Positions 12,564 to 30,364 of a stretch of DNA of 64,000 nucleotides are shown here, one piece after another. Location of the stretch: NCBI GenBank assembly GCA_009733575.1, contig ML769384.1:127257-191256 (forward strand). The letters run 5' to 3'. The DNA comes from Gymnopus androsaceus JB14. Taxonomy: Eukaryota > Basidiomycota > Agaricomycetes > Agaricales > Omphalotaceae. Position numbers and translations under genes: made by a program. The first letter of the stretch is position 1; each line of letters starts with the position of its first letter. The notes below the pieces were generated by a model. It was not told the DNA's origin. It made no database searches and saw only the letters and a program-made list of their open reading frames with translations.

Positions 12564-12710
12564 TTCGATATTGATGGTCAGAACAAAGAAGGGAAAAACA
12601 ACAAGCTCGCGTGATTAAATGCGCACGTGTAGCACCAATGCGCCTGCCCTAAATCATCCACAAATATTTTCTTCTTGTTCTTGTTCTTCCACCTCATCAG
12701 CCATTTCAGA
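12564..12710. promoter_or_regulatory. Divergent promoter of the Cys-rich gene and MCM5
   Basis: A 147-bp gap separates the two divergent start codons. It contains GCACGTG at 12623-12629 (an E-box-like CACGTG core) and a CTTCTTGTTCTTGTTCTTCC pyrimidine tract near 12670-12690. Joint use is inferred from the spacing. Confidence 0.4.
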
Positions 12711-15493
<2,783 letters not shown>

Positions 15494-15633
15494 GAAACAT
15501 TTCTTTTAAAGTTTATGTACTGTATATGTTTTGTTTGTTTTCTATCCTTGTTGTAACATCGTGTGTATATATTTTCCAAGTTGTAAGAGGCGTAGTATTG
15601 GGTAGTATAGAGTCATTTTACTGCTATTGTTAA

Positions 15634-15724
15634 GCCCGCCTAGCTCAATCGGATAGAGCGTCAGACTTTTAAGGCGGGTTGTCTTTGTAATCTGAAGGCT
15701 GCGAGTTCGACCCTCGCGGTGGGC
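15634..15724 (+). tRNA. tRNA-Lys(UUU) with an 18-nt intron
   Basis: Acceptor stem GCCCGCC (15634-15640) pairs with GGTGGGC (15718-15724, one G-U). The D arm is GCTC/GAGC, the T arm GCGAG-TTCGACC-CTCGC. The anticodon stem TCAGA/TCTGA closes a loop reading CTTTTA and then A, with anticodon TTT at 15668-15670. An 18-nt intron (15672-15689) sits one base after the anticodon, the canonical nuclear position. T-rich sequence downstream (from 15751) could act as a Pol III terminator. Confidence 0.9.
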
Positions 15725-15725
15725 T

Positions 15726-16308
15726 ATAGTCTTATTGAAGTGTTCCCGTTTCGTTTTTCCACTTATTTTTTTTCCTTGTTCTTTTCTCCGTTCCTTGGCT
15801 CGTTCTACTATGTACTGTATTTGCCCAAGTACGCTCATTACACTGCATTAAAGTTGAGAGCATACAAACTCGGCCTTATGTGCAATTAAGGTTACGTGCT
15901 GTCGGTTAAATTTTCAATTCTGGTTAAACTTGTTGACAAACATCATAGATCGGTGCAATCTGTTGATTGTCAGCAAGATCTAGACTGCAGTAGGTTCAAG
16001 ACAGTAAGCGCGAGTCCAAAAGAATAGACTAGAGGAGCTACTAGTACTACCCTCAGAAAACAACTAAATTCGGAAAGATATTATTGGACAGTGACGCGTC
16101 GGCGGCCGTACAGTATCTGTTGCTTTGACATCCGCATCAAGAAGTCAAGAAGGGCGCCCGATGGATATGTTTTGATGGGTGCCGAGATCGGCACGACTGC
16201 GGATAGAAAAGGGACCACTTCTTTCTGCAACTATCATCATCCCCTTTTTGCCTCATCGTCTCTTTTTGCCTAGTTCTAACAAACTTAATCCAAATTTCCA
16301 CCTGCTTC
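15726..16308. other. Intergenic; promoter of the C2H2 transcription factor
   Basis: No gene is seen on either strand after the tRNA. The run of T at 15766-15773 may terminate the tRNA transcript. A pyrimidine-rich tract (16240-16270) precedes the start codon of the zinc-finger gene, as is common before fungal starts. Confidence 0.4.
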
Positions 16309-17422
16309 ATGTCCGACCACGCCTCATACGCTGCTCTTACTGCTGCCAGCCAGTTTGACTTGTTTGGCAACAATGATTTCACTAAACGTCAACAGCACGA
16401 GCAGTACCACCAGGCGTTTGACTTTTCGTACCATGCCTCTGCGGACCCGTTGGCTCCCCTTCCTGATGAATTCGAGTCCGATCTCGATGCTCTTCCTGGT
16501 TTAGACGATATTAACCTCGAACTTTTAACCGTGGAGAACAACGGTTTTCAGTTTCTAAGAAGCGATACTCCTACCTGTGGTCCTCCTTCTACTATAACTG
16601 CTTCTTCAGACTCTGCGTACGACTCCCTTTCTACGCATTCAGAGTCCCTATACAACTACTCTCCCTCGTACTCCACTTACTCTTACCCTCTCGAAATGGA
16701 CTTTCAGCGCATCGCTGTAGACCCTTACGCGAGCGCTCAGGCTCAAGCTCAGGCCCAGGCTCTCAACGGTTTGGACAGCGTTGATCCTTCAGCGGCATTC
16801 AGTAATACTTTGCCACCTACGCCTCCCCGCAGCCCGGCCAACCGCGGCCAGGTCACTACGAAGTACAGGAGCAGCTACTCCGACTATGGACCTACCCGTA
16901 ATTCGATGCCAGATGATTATTACAGTCAGCTGACAAGCTATGGTGTAACGGTCTCTCCCAGCCATGCCGACTCTCCGCTCCCCATCGTCCCTTCCATTCC
17001 CTTGGTACCGTCGTCAGAGGAATACAAGGGCGACCCACGCAAAAAGTACAAATGTAGCGTGTGTCCTCGTGGTATGTTATTGTTCTTTAATTTCTTTGCA
17101 TAAGTAATGTTACTAATTCCTTCACATAGCGTTCGCTAGGGCTTACAACTTAAAGACCCACATGTCCACGCACGATCCCAACAGGCTCAAGCCCCATGTT
17201 TGTCCTCACCGAGCATGTGGTCGTTCATTTAGCCGCAAGCACGATCTTGGTCGTCATCTGGTTAGTATCCATCGTGACGAGTCCGTCTGCTCCTCCACCC
17301 ACTCTGCATCGTCGAAGAAGTCGATCGGAGTCGACAAAGCTCAACGCAGCTGGTGCGATAGCTGTGGCAAGGGTCTAGTCGGGAGGGGCGCCTCTTGTGA
17401 TTGCAGCGATAAAGTAAAGTAA
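16309..17422 (+). CDS. C2H2 zinc-finger transcription factor
   Basis: The start MSDHASYAALTAAS opens a long first exon rich in Ser, Tyr, Pro and Asp, typical of a disordered activation region, including a short (AQ)n run at about residues 144-151 encoded by an imperfect GCTCAG repeat. A GT-AG intron (17071-17128) lies between the two cysteines and the body of the first finger. Finger 1 is CSVC-PRAFARAYNLKTHMSTH, finger 2 is CPHRACGRSFSRKHDLGRH (C-x4-C with x4 between the last histidines). A C-terminal CDSCGKGL...CDC could form another metal site. The two-finger block resembles fungal stress-response factors, but I cannot assign an orthologue. No frame damage is seen. The stop at 17422 could be bypassed by an alternative splice at GTAAAG, with little effect on the protein. 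Confidence 0.85.
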
Positions 17423-18994
17423 ACTGCTTTCTATATATATCTTATTCGGACTCCTCGTCCACGTACGTCTATTCTAATTATATCACCGTTCCCAACTGAC
17501 CTGACTATTCTCCTTTCCAGCGTTGGTGAACGAAAGAAACCCTCCCCCCATTCTCGTTTGGCAAGCCTGTCTCGCAACATCAATCTCCGTTTGCCTGGCT
17601 CTCATATGCGCAATTTCTTGATATCGTTAATGTATGTATACTTAACGGGACTTAGCACGCCAAGCTTCATTCATTGTATCACGTACCGTACCGCCTTGGA
17701 TAGACCTTGGCCCCGTTGACGGACGTGATCATCTTGAGATGAATTTTTTCTTCGTAATTTTTTCTTTATATGTATCCGAATGTAACAAACCCTCCTTTTT
17801 ATACTCTGCTACGCTCCTTGTCCTTCTGGTGATCTTTTTTTCTTTCTTTCTTGATTTACATAACTTTTTCTCTGTCTCATTTGCACCGTTTCCTTGCTCG
17901 GATTCCTCGTCTTTTATTTCTTGCTGTCGCTATATCATAAATGATTTTGTATCAATACTCTAGCTAGTCGTCTGGAATGATAATCTTCTTGATATTGATG
18001 TTTTGTGATACCACGACAAGTCGGGGACTCTTTCAATTCTGTCATGTACATAGCTGTTCGGTGATAACGCGCAGCTTTAGTTGAATATTGCCGCAGCTAC
18101 TACTACATAGTCCTGTTCCCCGGTCTATCGGGAAACTTGAGTCGGGGATGGAGAGGTCCCTTCTATCAAGTTACTGTGCGAATGACTGTTCTTGACTCCT
18201 TTATCAAGTGGCAATATCAACAATTGATTGTTTTCCGTGCATACGTGGCCAGTGCTCTGAGAAAAGTCCCAATAATTAATGATTTCAGCTGCAACTTGAA
18301 CAGAGTATTCATTGGTTGAACATGAGCCAGTCACGACTCACCAGCCAGTGGGATTTCAGCTGAATTTTGCAGGTAAATAGATCTAGAGCCAGATCCTGCA
18401 TTCGCTTAAATTTCGCGGTGTGCAAGTAATTAAGTACTTGCTGCGACTTTCCACGATTTTTAATTTACTGTACATCCTGAGTTACTAGCGCCTGACGGTA
18501 CATCTGATCAGTCTTGAGTTTCCAAGTTGGTCTTCTGTTCGACCGGAAGAGAAAACTGTGGAGTCTGGGGATTTGGGGAATTCAATAGTACCTGATTCCT
18601 AAACTACTCGCTGTATGCGCACCTCCGCGTCGCGTCAATCAGTTCAATAGAGCTATCAATTGAGCCTGTGAGCGGATGTAGAACTAAACAGAAGGAGAAA
18701 GTCAGTAGTAATCCAAGACCCGAGAAACGCACGACTGCATGCTGGCATGTTTTCGATCGAGTAAGAAAGACAGGCATCGTCTGACAGACAGGCATCCACT
18801 AGTCGACAATGCACTGACCATGAAGGAGCAATGAGTTCAACAGGCCCTTTTTCCAGAAAAGAAACAACAAAAAAAAGCCTACAGAGAAACAGAAAACCGT
18901 GAAAATAATGTTCGAATACATATGCATACATACGCACATACCCGAGAAGCTCTCGCACTCTCGCGCTTGCTCGGGGTTTTGATCAAGTCTAGTC
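17423..18994. other. Intergenic, no gene seen
   Basis: About 1.6 kb between the zinc-finger gene and the 3' end of NRAMP. The first 500 bases are T-rich and probably include the 3' UTR of the zinc-finger gene. Open frames here are short and without recognisable composition. No repeat or RNA gene was recognised. Confidence 0.4.
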
Positions 18995-21265
18995 CTAATT
19001 ATTCTGTCCAAGCACTACCATAGTGTAGACGTTCGCGACCAAGATCAATGCCCATATCAAGTATGCAAGAGTAGACATAATGCGACCATTGCTGTAGTCT
19101 ATATATTCTGAAGTATCGATGGAAATTGTGTCTGGAATTTCATCGATACCCAAATCCTGCGTAGTTAGTGCGCTGATATTTTGAAGAACACTGTCGGATG
19201 TTATTATAGGCTCCCCGATGACCACCTCCTGGATGCTATCATGCATCGAATTTTCTGCTGGGGCCGAGACATGTTCAACTTCGTGAATGGACGCCTTTTC
19301 GTCAAACTGTTGATTAGTAGGCGTTTCCTGAGGCTTTCGCACTCTCATCACGACCTTGGAAGACGTGAGGTAGATGAGAGGGAATACAATAAAGGGGAGC
19401 ATCACGGACAAAACAACCTGCGAGATGATAAGCAGATTATCTATGCCGTTGCGTCCGACGGAAACAGCCACTACCACCGCGGGTACAAGGCTGATTGCAC
19501 GCGTTAAAAGGCGTCGCAGAAATGGCTTGGTAGTTCCGGTTAGTTTAATCGAAGAAAGAAACGACTGAAGCGTACCGAGACTCTCCATTCGATGAAACCC
19601 TCTCCGACAATTTGCCCAGCAAGCGTTGCAGTGATGCTGGATGATTGTCCTGCCATTACAAGCGAGAAAGCGAAAAGGAAGGCCGAACCTGGATAAAAAA
19701 CATCATTACAATTACTAACTAGACGTGCAACATGGGAGCGAAGAGGATTCATACCTGATCCAAGACGGGTACGTATGAGCGTATGAGCATCGAATAAACC
19801 GATAGTCTCCCCAGTCGTATCGTGTGTTACCAGCTCCTTGAAGAATACGGTAGCAGAGAGGATAACAATCCTAGTGCCAAAAAATTTTAATCGAACAACC
19901 AACGGTCATGATTTCCTTTCACTCACGCAGAATTAATTGGTATGGAAAGAATAACAATGCTAGAGCACGAATCGATAATAAGATGGTTGAGATGATCTTT
20001 GACAAACGAAAGAGTGCTGTTCTCCCGTTCGCCGTATCTTGTTCGGTAGTCTTTAGCAGCAGCAGCTCGCTCTGCAGGGGTTATACGGAAAAGATCAATA
20101 AAATATGTTTTCAAGGTCCTCTTGAGATTTGTATGATTCGATGGACCAGGAAGATCTACCGTCGAAGTTTCGAGGGGCGCAACTCGACTATGAGTAGCCA
20201 AAAAGGATCCCAGGAAGAGTGTATGAGGCATGATTGTTGCACCAAGTATTCCAACAGCTATGACAATTTCAGTCAAGCTATTGGTGAAAAACTCTATGTT
20301 CAAACCTGCATAAATGGCACTTGGATGACTTTTGAACAGTTTTTTGTCTGGTATGTACCCCAAAATTACACCTTTCCAGTGCGGATGCACTCTTATTAGT
20401 AAAACAACAAAAGAAGCGAACACAGAAAAGACCTGTTAACACACATGTCAGTTTCATGCATATGCACTGTCGCGTGAACCACAGGTGATTTACCATCGCC
20501 ATTATCATTATTTCGAAGATTCTGACTGACCGGCGTTGTCCCCGAGATGGATCGGAAAAAAGAAGGAAGACAAGGACGTCCGCACTCGTTAGGACAACTC
20601 CTGCCCACAGGGGAAGGGTTGGGAAAATCAGGCAAATTCCGATTGCGGAACCGAGTACCTCTGCCAAATCTGTTGAAATTATGGCGATTTCCGCAAAGAG
20701 CGTACAGGGGATACATGACCAGGTATCGCACCAAACGAGGGTGCGAGGGATGATCATGGAGCAACAGTCGACAATGAGAAGCCAAATCTACCGGACTTGT
20801 TAGTGTTGGCAGTATACGATTTAGCTAAACTCATTCACCTATTCCCGTTACACATCCTAGCCTACAGGCCAAGCTCTGGAGAGTAAATCAAGTTGATACC
20901 GGTTATAAGATTTAAATCCGCTTTAATTCCTACCTGAAGAATCATCGCACCCAGACCAGAAAGCAGGGTCACAAACAGCATCGGTCTGTAGCCAAAGCTA
21001 GCTCCAGCTTGGAGGTCGACGCTATAGGATCATTGAGGTCTAGACTTTCCATGTTGAGGACGAGGAAGTGTATACCTCCAGTTCCCTCTGGATGAATACA
21101 GTGAGTTAAACATATTGTTATTGAGGTATTAAATCCGTACGGATCGAAATATCCAACAGCGCACACTATGCCGACGCCAACATGCCTCCTCAAATGGTTG
21201 AATATAGCTAGAAGAGCAGTATTTAAAGCGCTTGACGGGCCAGGTTGCAAGCTTGGAGTTGACAT
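18995..21265 (-). CDS. NRAMP-family divalent metal transporter
   Basis: Proton-coupled Mn2+/Fe2+ importer of the NRAMP/Smf family, a multi-pass membrane protein. The start at 21265 gives MSTPSLQPGPSSALNTALL, then HVGVGIVCAVGYFD. Exon 1 ends at 21141 inside the DPGN metal-binding signature, which is completed by a 12-nt micro-exon (21076-21087) before exon 3 at 21021 (VDLQAGASFGYRPMLF). Later blocks are EIAIISTDLAEVLGSAIG, VGILGATIMPHTLFLG (second signature, MPH), SLVMAGQSSSITATLAGQ and RAISLVPAVVVAVSVG. A hydrophilic, acidic loop (about 19125-19330) precedes a last membrane helix LAYLIWALILVANVYTMVVL. All frame changes are explained by GT-AG introns. The divergent neighbour MED6 starts 258 bp away. 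Confidence 0.9.
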
Positions 21266-21522
21266 AGGAAGGTAAGAGGAATATTAAAGCGAAAAAGGTC
21301 CAAGGAGCACATTATGAACCCGGAGGAGCGGATCTGGTGTAAAAATAAACAAGTGCCTCCCATAGGCTTATGTTACTGTTAGTTGAACTTCAATTTTCCT
21401 TGAACCGAGGTGAACCGAGAGTCCGGTTATAACTTATCAGTGGTGATATCGAAGAAGGAATCAGCTTCTGACCACGTGGGAACTTGTCCTTTTCGGGAAG
21501 ACGTGTTTTGACCGGAACGGTC

Positions 21523-22680
21523 ATGGATGTTAGCGACCTTCACCCACCAGACGATTACAGCCATAGGTTCTTCATCTGGCACGAATGGATCCAGGTGTGT
21601 ACTGTGAAATCTGTCAATTCCGTTCGATTTATTTACGGTTTTCAGGCCAACGGACCGCTCACTAGCGAAAATGTCTTTGAATACTTTACGACTTCAATGT
21701 TTTACGATAAACAGAGCAATAACCAAGTCCTACGCATGCAGACAATGCACACAGACATGGCTGTTGTGAACGAGGCTGAAGAACTAAAGTAAGTTTGTGG
21801 AAAAAGCTCCAGCGGATTGCGGTACAAGCTTAACGGCTCAGACGGTTCACCGGTGTTGAATTCGCGGTTGTACACGCCCAGCCTCCGTCTTTTTTCGTGA
21901 TTCACAAGCGGAATCGAATCTCTCCTGAAGAGGGTCTGTCCAAGAACTCTTATGTTGGTACGGTACTCACTCTGTAGACAGTCAAGCCTCTCGCGGCATT
22001 CTTCATCATGAATAACCGAATATACCAGTCTCCTGATTTATACACTGTTCTATCCAATCGTTTGGTTCGTCTTTCCCTCTCTGTACGATCATTAATTCTC
22101 AATATTGTGCTCAGCTCACCTCTCTTTACTCCATTCAATCCACTTTGGATTCTTTGCGTGCTCATCGTCCTGATTACGCTCCACGGACCGGATTTGTCTG
22201 GCCTATTGTGGATCCGTCGCTAACTGAAGATTCAGGGAAAAAGCAGGAAGACATAGTTCCGCATGGAGTCGACGGTATACCAGAAGCTTCAACTAAACGA
22301 AATGACACACTATCGAGTGTTCCCAAGAGGCGGCAGAACAATTCCCTTCTGATGAATGCCATGCAAGCCACCGCGATGCATGCCACTGCTACGGCTTCCT
22401 TGTCTTCAATAACCTTGGCTTCAGGGGCCGAAAGCATACCTCCAGAGCCCATTACAATGTCCTCTGTTAACCGGAAATCTGCTACACCAGCGCCGGTAAT
22501 CTCGCGAGTACCAACACCAAAGCCGGTAAACCAAGAACCTCCACCGAAATCGGCTCCTGGTGGTGGTAAAAAGAAACGGAAACGTACGTGCGCTTGTTTT
22601 CATTATTTCCACTAACACTCTCATGGGTACTCACATGTTACTATCTAGGTACCATGGCTATGGCTCCAGAGAATCCTTAA
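21523..22680 (+). CDS. MED6: Mediator complex subunit 6 (MED6)
   Basis: Head-module subunit of Mediator, which bridges activators and RNA polymerase II. The start MDVSDLHPPDDYSHRFFIWH was chosen because the conserved domain begins immediately; the frame is open upstream but without similarity. Exons join as HEWIQ-ANGPLTSENVFEYFT, SMFYDKQSNNQVLRMQ, RFTGVEFAVVHAQPPSFFVI and PLAAFFIMNNRIYQSPDLYT, all hallmark MED6 blocks. The C-terminal half is a low-complexity tail rich in Pro, Ser, Lys, ending GGGKKKRKR and TMAMAPENP after a last intron (22585-22649). Five GT-AG introns keep the frame. Intact. Confidence 0.92.
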
Positions 22681-22850
22681 TATTGATACATGTCGCTGTA
22701 TAGTAGTAGTACAAGTTGTAATACATCCCCGCAGAGCTTTCGGGCTTCGCAAATCTGCGCGTGCACTAATTTTAGCACTGCAGGCCCTGCATCGATAATA
22801 TTCCCTCGGAATCCAGTGAGATGCCACGAAAAGTAGATAACCGAATCCAC

Positions 22851-23658
22851 CTATCTCGCCCCCACACCCGTGAGTTTACCAGTTAACCAGCCAAGAGGCG
22901 TCTGGAGATTCGATCCTCGGGGAGCCAAGCCACCACCCAAAGCAAGCGGGTTTGATGCAGCATATGAATCCTTTCTCAACTTGGCGGTTACTTGAACTGT
23001 GGAAAAATAGATCGTTGAAGTAACAAGGAGATATGAAAAGCAATTTTATGCGAACCAGCATTGTCAATTTCGTCTACATTTGTCTCCAGGACTAGTCCAC
23101 CTTGTATAATTTCAGCGAGGATATGATGGACCTGATCATAAGGATTGGTCAAGTCCAAGTTCTAGTGGAACGCATTAAGCTCACCTCGTCGAAATGGAAA
23201 ACCAGATCCAGTTCACAGACATTCTCAAAAGCTCGGTCAAGGGACTCCACAAACACCTTTCCAAACCGGTTTATCAGCATAAATTCCGCCAAAATAGAGC
23301 TCATCTTCACATACTTGAATCAAATCTAAAATACCCAGCTCGCTCTCCGCTCCATCGATGACAAACACGAAATACAGCGTCGCATAACTGCGGTAAACGA
23401 CGCGCCAGCGTTCCCCTTCTTCATTCTGTGCCAAGTATGGTTCCAATTCAGGTGCATCGAGAAAGTTGCAGAGGCCAGCGGGTCGTGAATAGACGAGAGA
23501 GAAGATCTTTTGAACAAGAGTTTGAACGGATAGGTGTACGGGAGTGTAGAACTTGGTTAATCGGGGTACGCCCGATGTGTTAACTATAGGGAGTGTGTTA
23601 GATTATAGTACTTCTGCTCCTAATGGAGCAACTGACAGATGAGAACTGCGTGGATCAT
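22851..23658 (-). CDS. APS3: AP-3 adaptor complex sigma subunit
   Basis: Small subunit of the AP-3 coat, which sorts cargo from Golgi/endosomes to the vacuole. The start ATG at 23656-23658 gives MIHAVLI before the first intron. Spliced exons read PRLTKFYTPVHLSVQTL, ELEPYLAQNEEGERWRVVYR, SYATLYFVFVIDGAESELGI and LDLIQVFVESLDRAFENVCE, the longin-like clathrin-adaptor small-chain fold; LDLVFHFDE-VHHILAEI follows after an intron. The tail ALGGGLAPRGSNLQTPLGWL extends past the core as in fungal AP-3 sigma. The stop is at 22851. Five or so introns; no damage. Confidence 0.88.
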
Positions 23659-23817
23659 GGCGAAGCAACGCGAGGATGATGGAGGAAGGAAACAACAACA
23701 ACAACAACAACAACAACTCACGAGCGCTAAAGACGAGCGCTCGTAGTTTTAGGCACTTGAGCAATATTCATATGTAGATTACTTTTGTACACTGCACATA
23801 TAATATTAGTAACTACT
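23659..23817. repeat. (AAC)n microsatellite in a short intergenic gap
   Basis: About nine tandem AAC units at 23691-23716, just upstream of the AP-3 sigma start and downstream of the ecdysoneless stop. A simple length-variable repeat. Confidence 0.7.
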
Positions 23818-26951
<3,134 letters not shown>

Positions 26952-27037
26952 GATGGATCGAAAGAAAAAGGCAGGTCAAAGCGAGCCATGTGTAAGCAGC
27001 AGCGTAGCTTTAATCGTAACTCCCACTAGCTTATGCC

Positions 27038-27633
27038 ATGAGCTCAAGTACCTCCTTCAAAGATAGGCAATTTTTGGCTGTTATAGGTGATGAAGTGCGT
27101 CTGGCTTTGCTTATACACAATTATTTCTCCTAATCTCATTTCTCTACTAGGATTCAATCACTGGTCTGCTATTAGCAGGCATCGGCCATGTCAATGAACA
27201 GCAAAAGAAGAACTTTTTAGTAGTGGATTCAAGTACAGAGCTTCATTCCCTATTAGCTAGAATCATCTCTGACCGCTTGAACAGAGACCCAAGTTTCTCA
27301 AATCGAAGCGGCCTTTCAGGAGTTTACGGAACGAAAGGATATTGCGATTCTACTCATAAACCAGCATGTGCGCAATAATATCCTATTCATGCATGTTCTC
27401 TCTGACTGAAGCTGGATACGATATTAGATTGCAGAAAAGATACGGCCTACAGTGGACAAGTACCAGCAAGCATTCCCTGCTCTCCTCGAGATTCCATCGA
27501 AAGACCATCCTTACGGTGCGGATCTACTTCTTTCATTCCATACAATGCCTACAAGACTCATTCATTGCACCCATTAGACCCATCGAAGGACTCAGTCCTC
27601 AAGCGTGTCCAGAAACTTTTCGGAGATCAGTAG
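27038..27633 (+). CDS. VMA7: V-type proton ATPase subunit F
   Basis: Subunit F of the V1 rotary motor that acidifies vacuoles, part of the central stalk. The start [19 protein letters not shown] is followed by an intron (27092-27150) and [20 protein letters not shown], the conserved core. Further exons read [47 protein letters not shown] and EIPSKDHPY, ending [10 protein letters not shown] at 27633. About 120 residues, the usual length. Four GT-AG introns all preserve the frame. Divergent from the ecdysoneless gene, convergent with TIM21. Confidence 0.93.
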
Positions 27634-27755
27634 AAGGACTCGTCTCCTCATTATACCATTTTACGGACATAATCCAATCGTTGTAAAACTACATTGCATT
27701 CATATTAATAGTAAATACTTATGTAGATGAGTTGGGTACGAAGGATCGACGCAAT

Positions 27756-29135
27756 TCATGAATTCCATCGCAACACCGCCACATTTTCCTTTATCCCGGC
27801 TGACCGTTGTACAAAAACTCGTATGGGGTTCCATGAACGGGAATCTGTTGGGATGCGTATGTTAGATAAGAGTACGTGTCACCGGAGGATGAAGATGCGA
27901 GGCGTACTTGGAATATCAACCAGTATATATCGACAGACAAAGTAACCATCGTCGTTCTGGCAAGTTGAATGCATCAAAAAAAGGCTGGATAGAAAACAAA
28001 AGACAGACGCACCCGGACAAATTCAGCATGTACCTCCCCATCCGTATACACCGCACCAGGACTCGGTTCATTCCTCGCCCCCGCCTCCGTATGCGTCTGC
28101 TCATTTCGCGTTCTCATCAACGAAGAGAACATCCCCGTCCATTTCCCAGTAGTACTGCTCTCCGTAGCTGTTGTTGTTTTCGATTCCAGACTTGACGAGA
28201 CGACGATGATTCTGGGGACGATGAACTCCGCGGCGCAGGTGCACCAACCAGATACTTGAAAGAGCTCGCAAACTTTTCCCAAGTACTCGCTGAACGATCT
28301 TTCGTCCACTGTATAGCTTCCTCTGCAGTCACCTCTGGAAGATGCGATATCCAATTCGTCGCTGCATCATAGTACGAATTGGAATTATCGTAGGATGACC
28401 ATGACATTGACCCAGGCTGGCTTCCCTGCACGTAGAAATTCATCAACATATGTTCCCTTCCATTAGCGTCCAGGAATATCTGCGAAGTAACTTGATGTTG
28501 TCGACCGCGGGGTCGTTCAGGTGAAGGACGGGTGATATGGAAAGATAATGGTCCATGCAAGTATTTCGTTACCTGAAAAACAATACGTCCATCCATGTCC
28601 TTCAGTAGTAAGAGAGACATCCGACCTGACCTGTGGAGACTTTTTTATACGTTCACAAGCTTCGCCGTATAAAGACGTTGGAGAATTCGGGCTACCAAGT
28701 TCGGATATGACTTGAAATAACGACAAGGTCAGTGAATGAACACTCTGCGGAAAGTATGCGCACCGGCGTATAATAGGACTGCAGTGAGTCCTGCGCCGAA
28801 TACGATGACTATCAGGTTGGATGTTCGAGCAGTTGTTCGTTTTACTGAAGGAGTTGGGATTAAAGTTATCCAAGTTATTGGAAAAGACATACGTTTTCCA
28901 CCAGTGCTCAAATCCGACCATTTCTTGGGCTTTGCAGTAGCAAACGGAGACTCGTTCATACCCATTTGAAACGGCCCGACTTTTGGTCTGGCCTTAAAGG
29001 CTGATGTTTTGTATCTAGCGTCTGGGATAGCGGTGAAGGCTGAAGAGGATCTCGATGCGTAGCATATTTTCTGCAGATCCGGAGGACAGAGAACCGTGGT
29101 ATGGTCAGCGAATGAGCGCGAAATAACAGAGTCAT
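27756..29135 (-). CDS. TIM21: Mitochondrial import subunit TIM21, frame displaced at two sites
   Basis: Inner-membrane component of the TIM23 translocase. The start at 29135 gives MTLLFRAHSLTIPRFSVLRI and CRKYATHRD, a basic amphipathic presequence. One membrane helix (NLIVIVFGAGLTAVLLYA) follows an intron, then SPTSLYGEACERIKKSPQ, VTKYLHGPLSFHI, SSTTGKWTGMFSSLMRTRNE, YTDGEVHAEFV, DDGYFVCRYILVDIP and NSRSWNPIRVFVQRSAGIKE to the stop at 27756, all typical TIM21. The frame loses a base near 28966 (between the presequence and MGMNESPFATAK) and again near 28180. Neither is explained by an intron. The ORF continues upstream to 29255, but the presequence favours 29135. Confidence 0.82.
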
Positions 29136-29372
29136 TTCGTCTCTATGCAAGTTACGGAGAAGTATCAATACGTTCACGTGCAAAGCGCCTACTGTAATTA
29201 TCCGCGACGGCGATGGCGCAACGTTGAGCTCAGAAAATTCAGACGATTTGGACACTCCAAGTGATTATATATCACAGGATACTAGGACAAGTACAATACA
29301 AAGTAATAAAGAAAAATGCCAATACGATGATGATGATAAGTGTACACATGATAAGTACAATCGTGGTCGCGT

Positions 29373-29999
<627 letters not shown>

Positions 30000-30364
30000 T
30001 GATAATAATGGTTAGAGTGTGGCGAAGAGGAAGAAGAGTGGCTTGAGGATGCTTGATGATGGTGGTCAACGTTCAAGAAGAGTTATGATTGACTGAGACT
30101 CTTTAATACTCCGCCTTCGAGGTCACGTGATATCATCTGCACGAGCCTTTGGTACCGAAAGAATATCTTTGGCGCGTCGTAATTCAAAATATTCATTGCA
30201 TTTCGTCGATATCGAGAATAAAGGTCTTTGGTACCGTAAAGAGTATCTTTGGCGCGTCACAGTTCGCAAGATATGTACATTGCATTAACGTTTGTTGATT
30301 GGATCAAACGACATTGGACGCGCTGCACGTGTATTACTGGATGACGCCACCTCTTCGACGCGCC
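30000..30364. promoter_or_regulatory. Histone H3 promoter with a duplicated 32-34 bp block
   Basis: Two near-identical direct copies, 30147-30178 and 30225-30258, each contain the palindrome GGTACC and end in ATCTTTGGCGCGTC. The TTTGGCGCG core matches the E2F-type consensus TTTSSCGC and resembles MBF-class sites, which would fit S-phase control of a histone gene. CACGTG occurs at about 30124 and 30326. The function is inferred from motif and position. Confidence 0.55.

Noticed and set aside
17423..17640. Extra 3' exon of the zinc-finger gene after GTAAAG at 17413
   Set aside because: The spliced frame stops within two codons, so it adds nothing; the direct stop at 17422 is simpler.
23691..23716. 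AAC repeat as a CRISPR-like or regulatory array
   Set aside because: A simple trinucleotide microsatellite with no spacers; CRISPR arrays are not expected in fungi.
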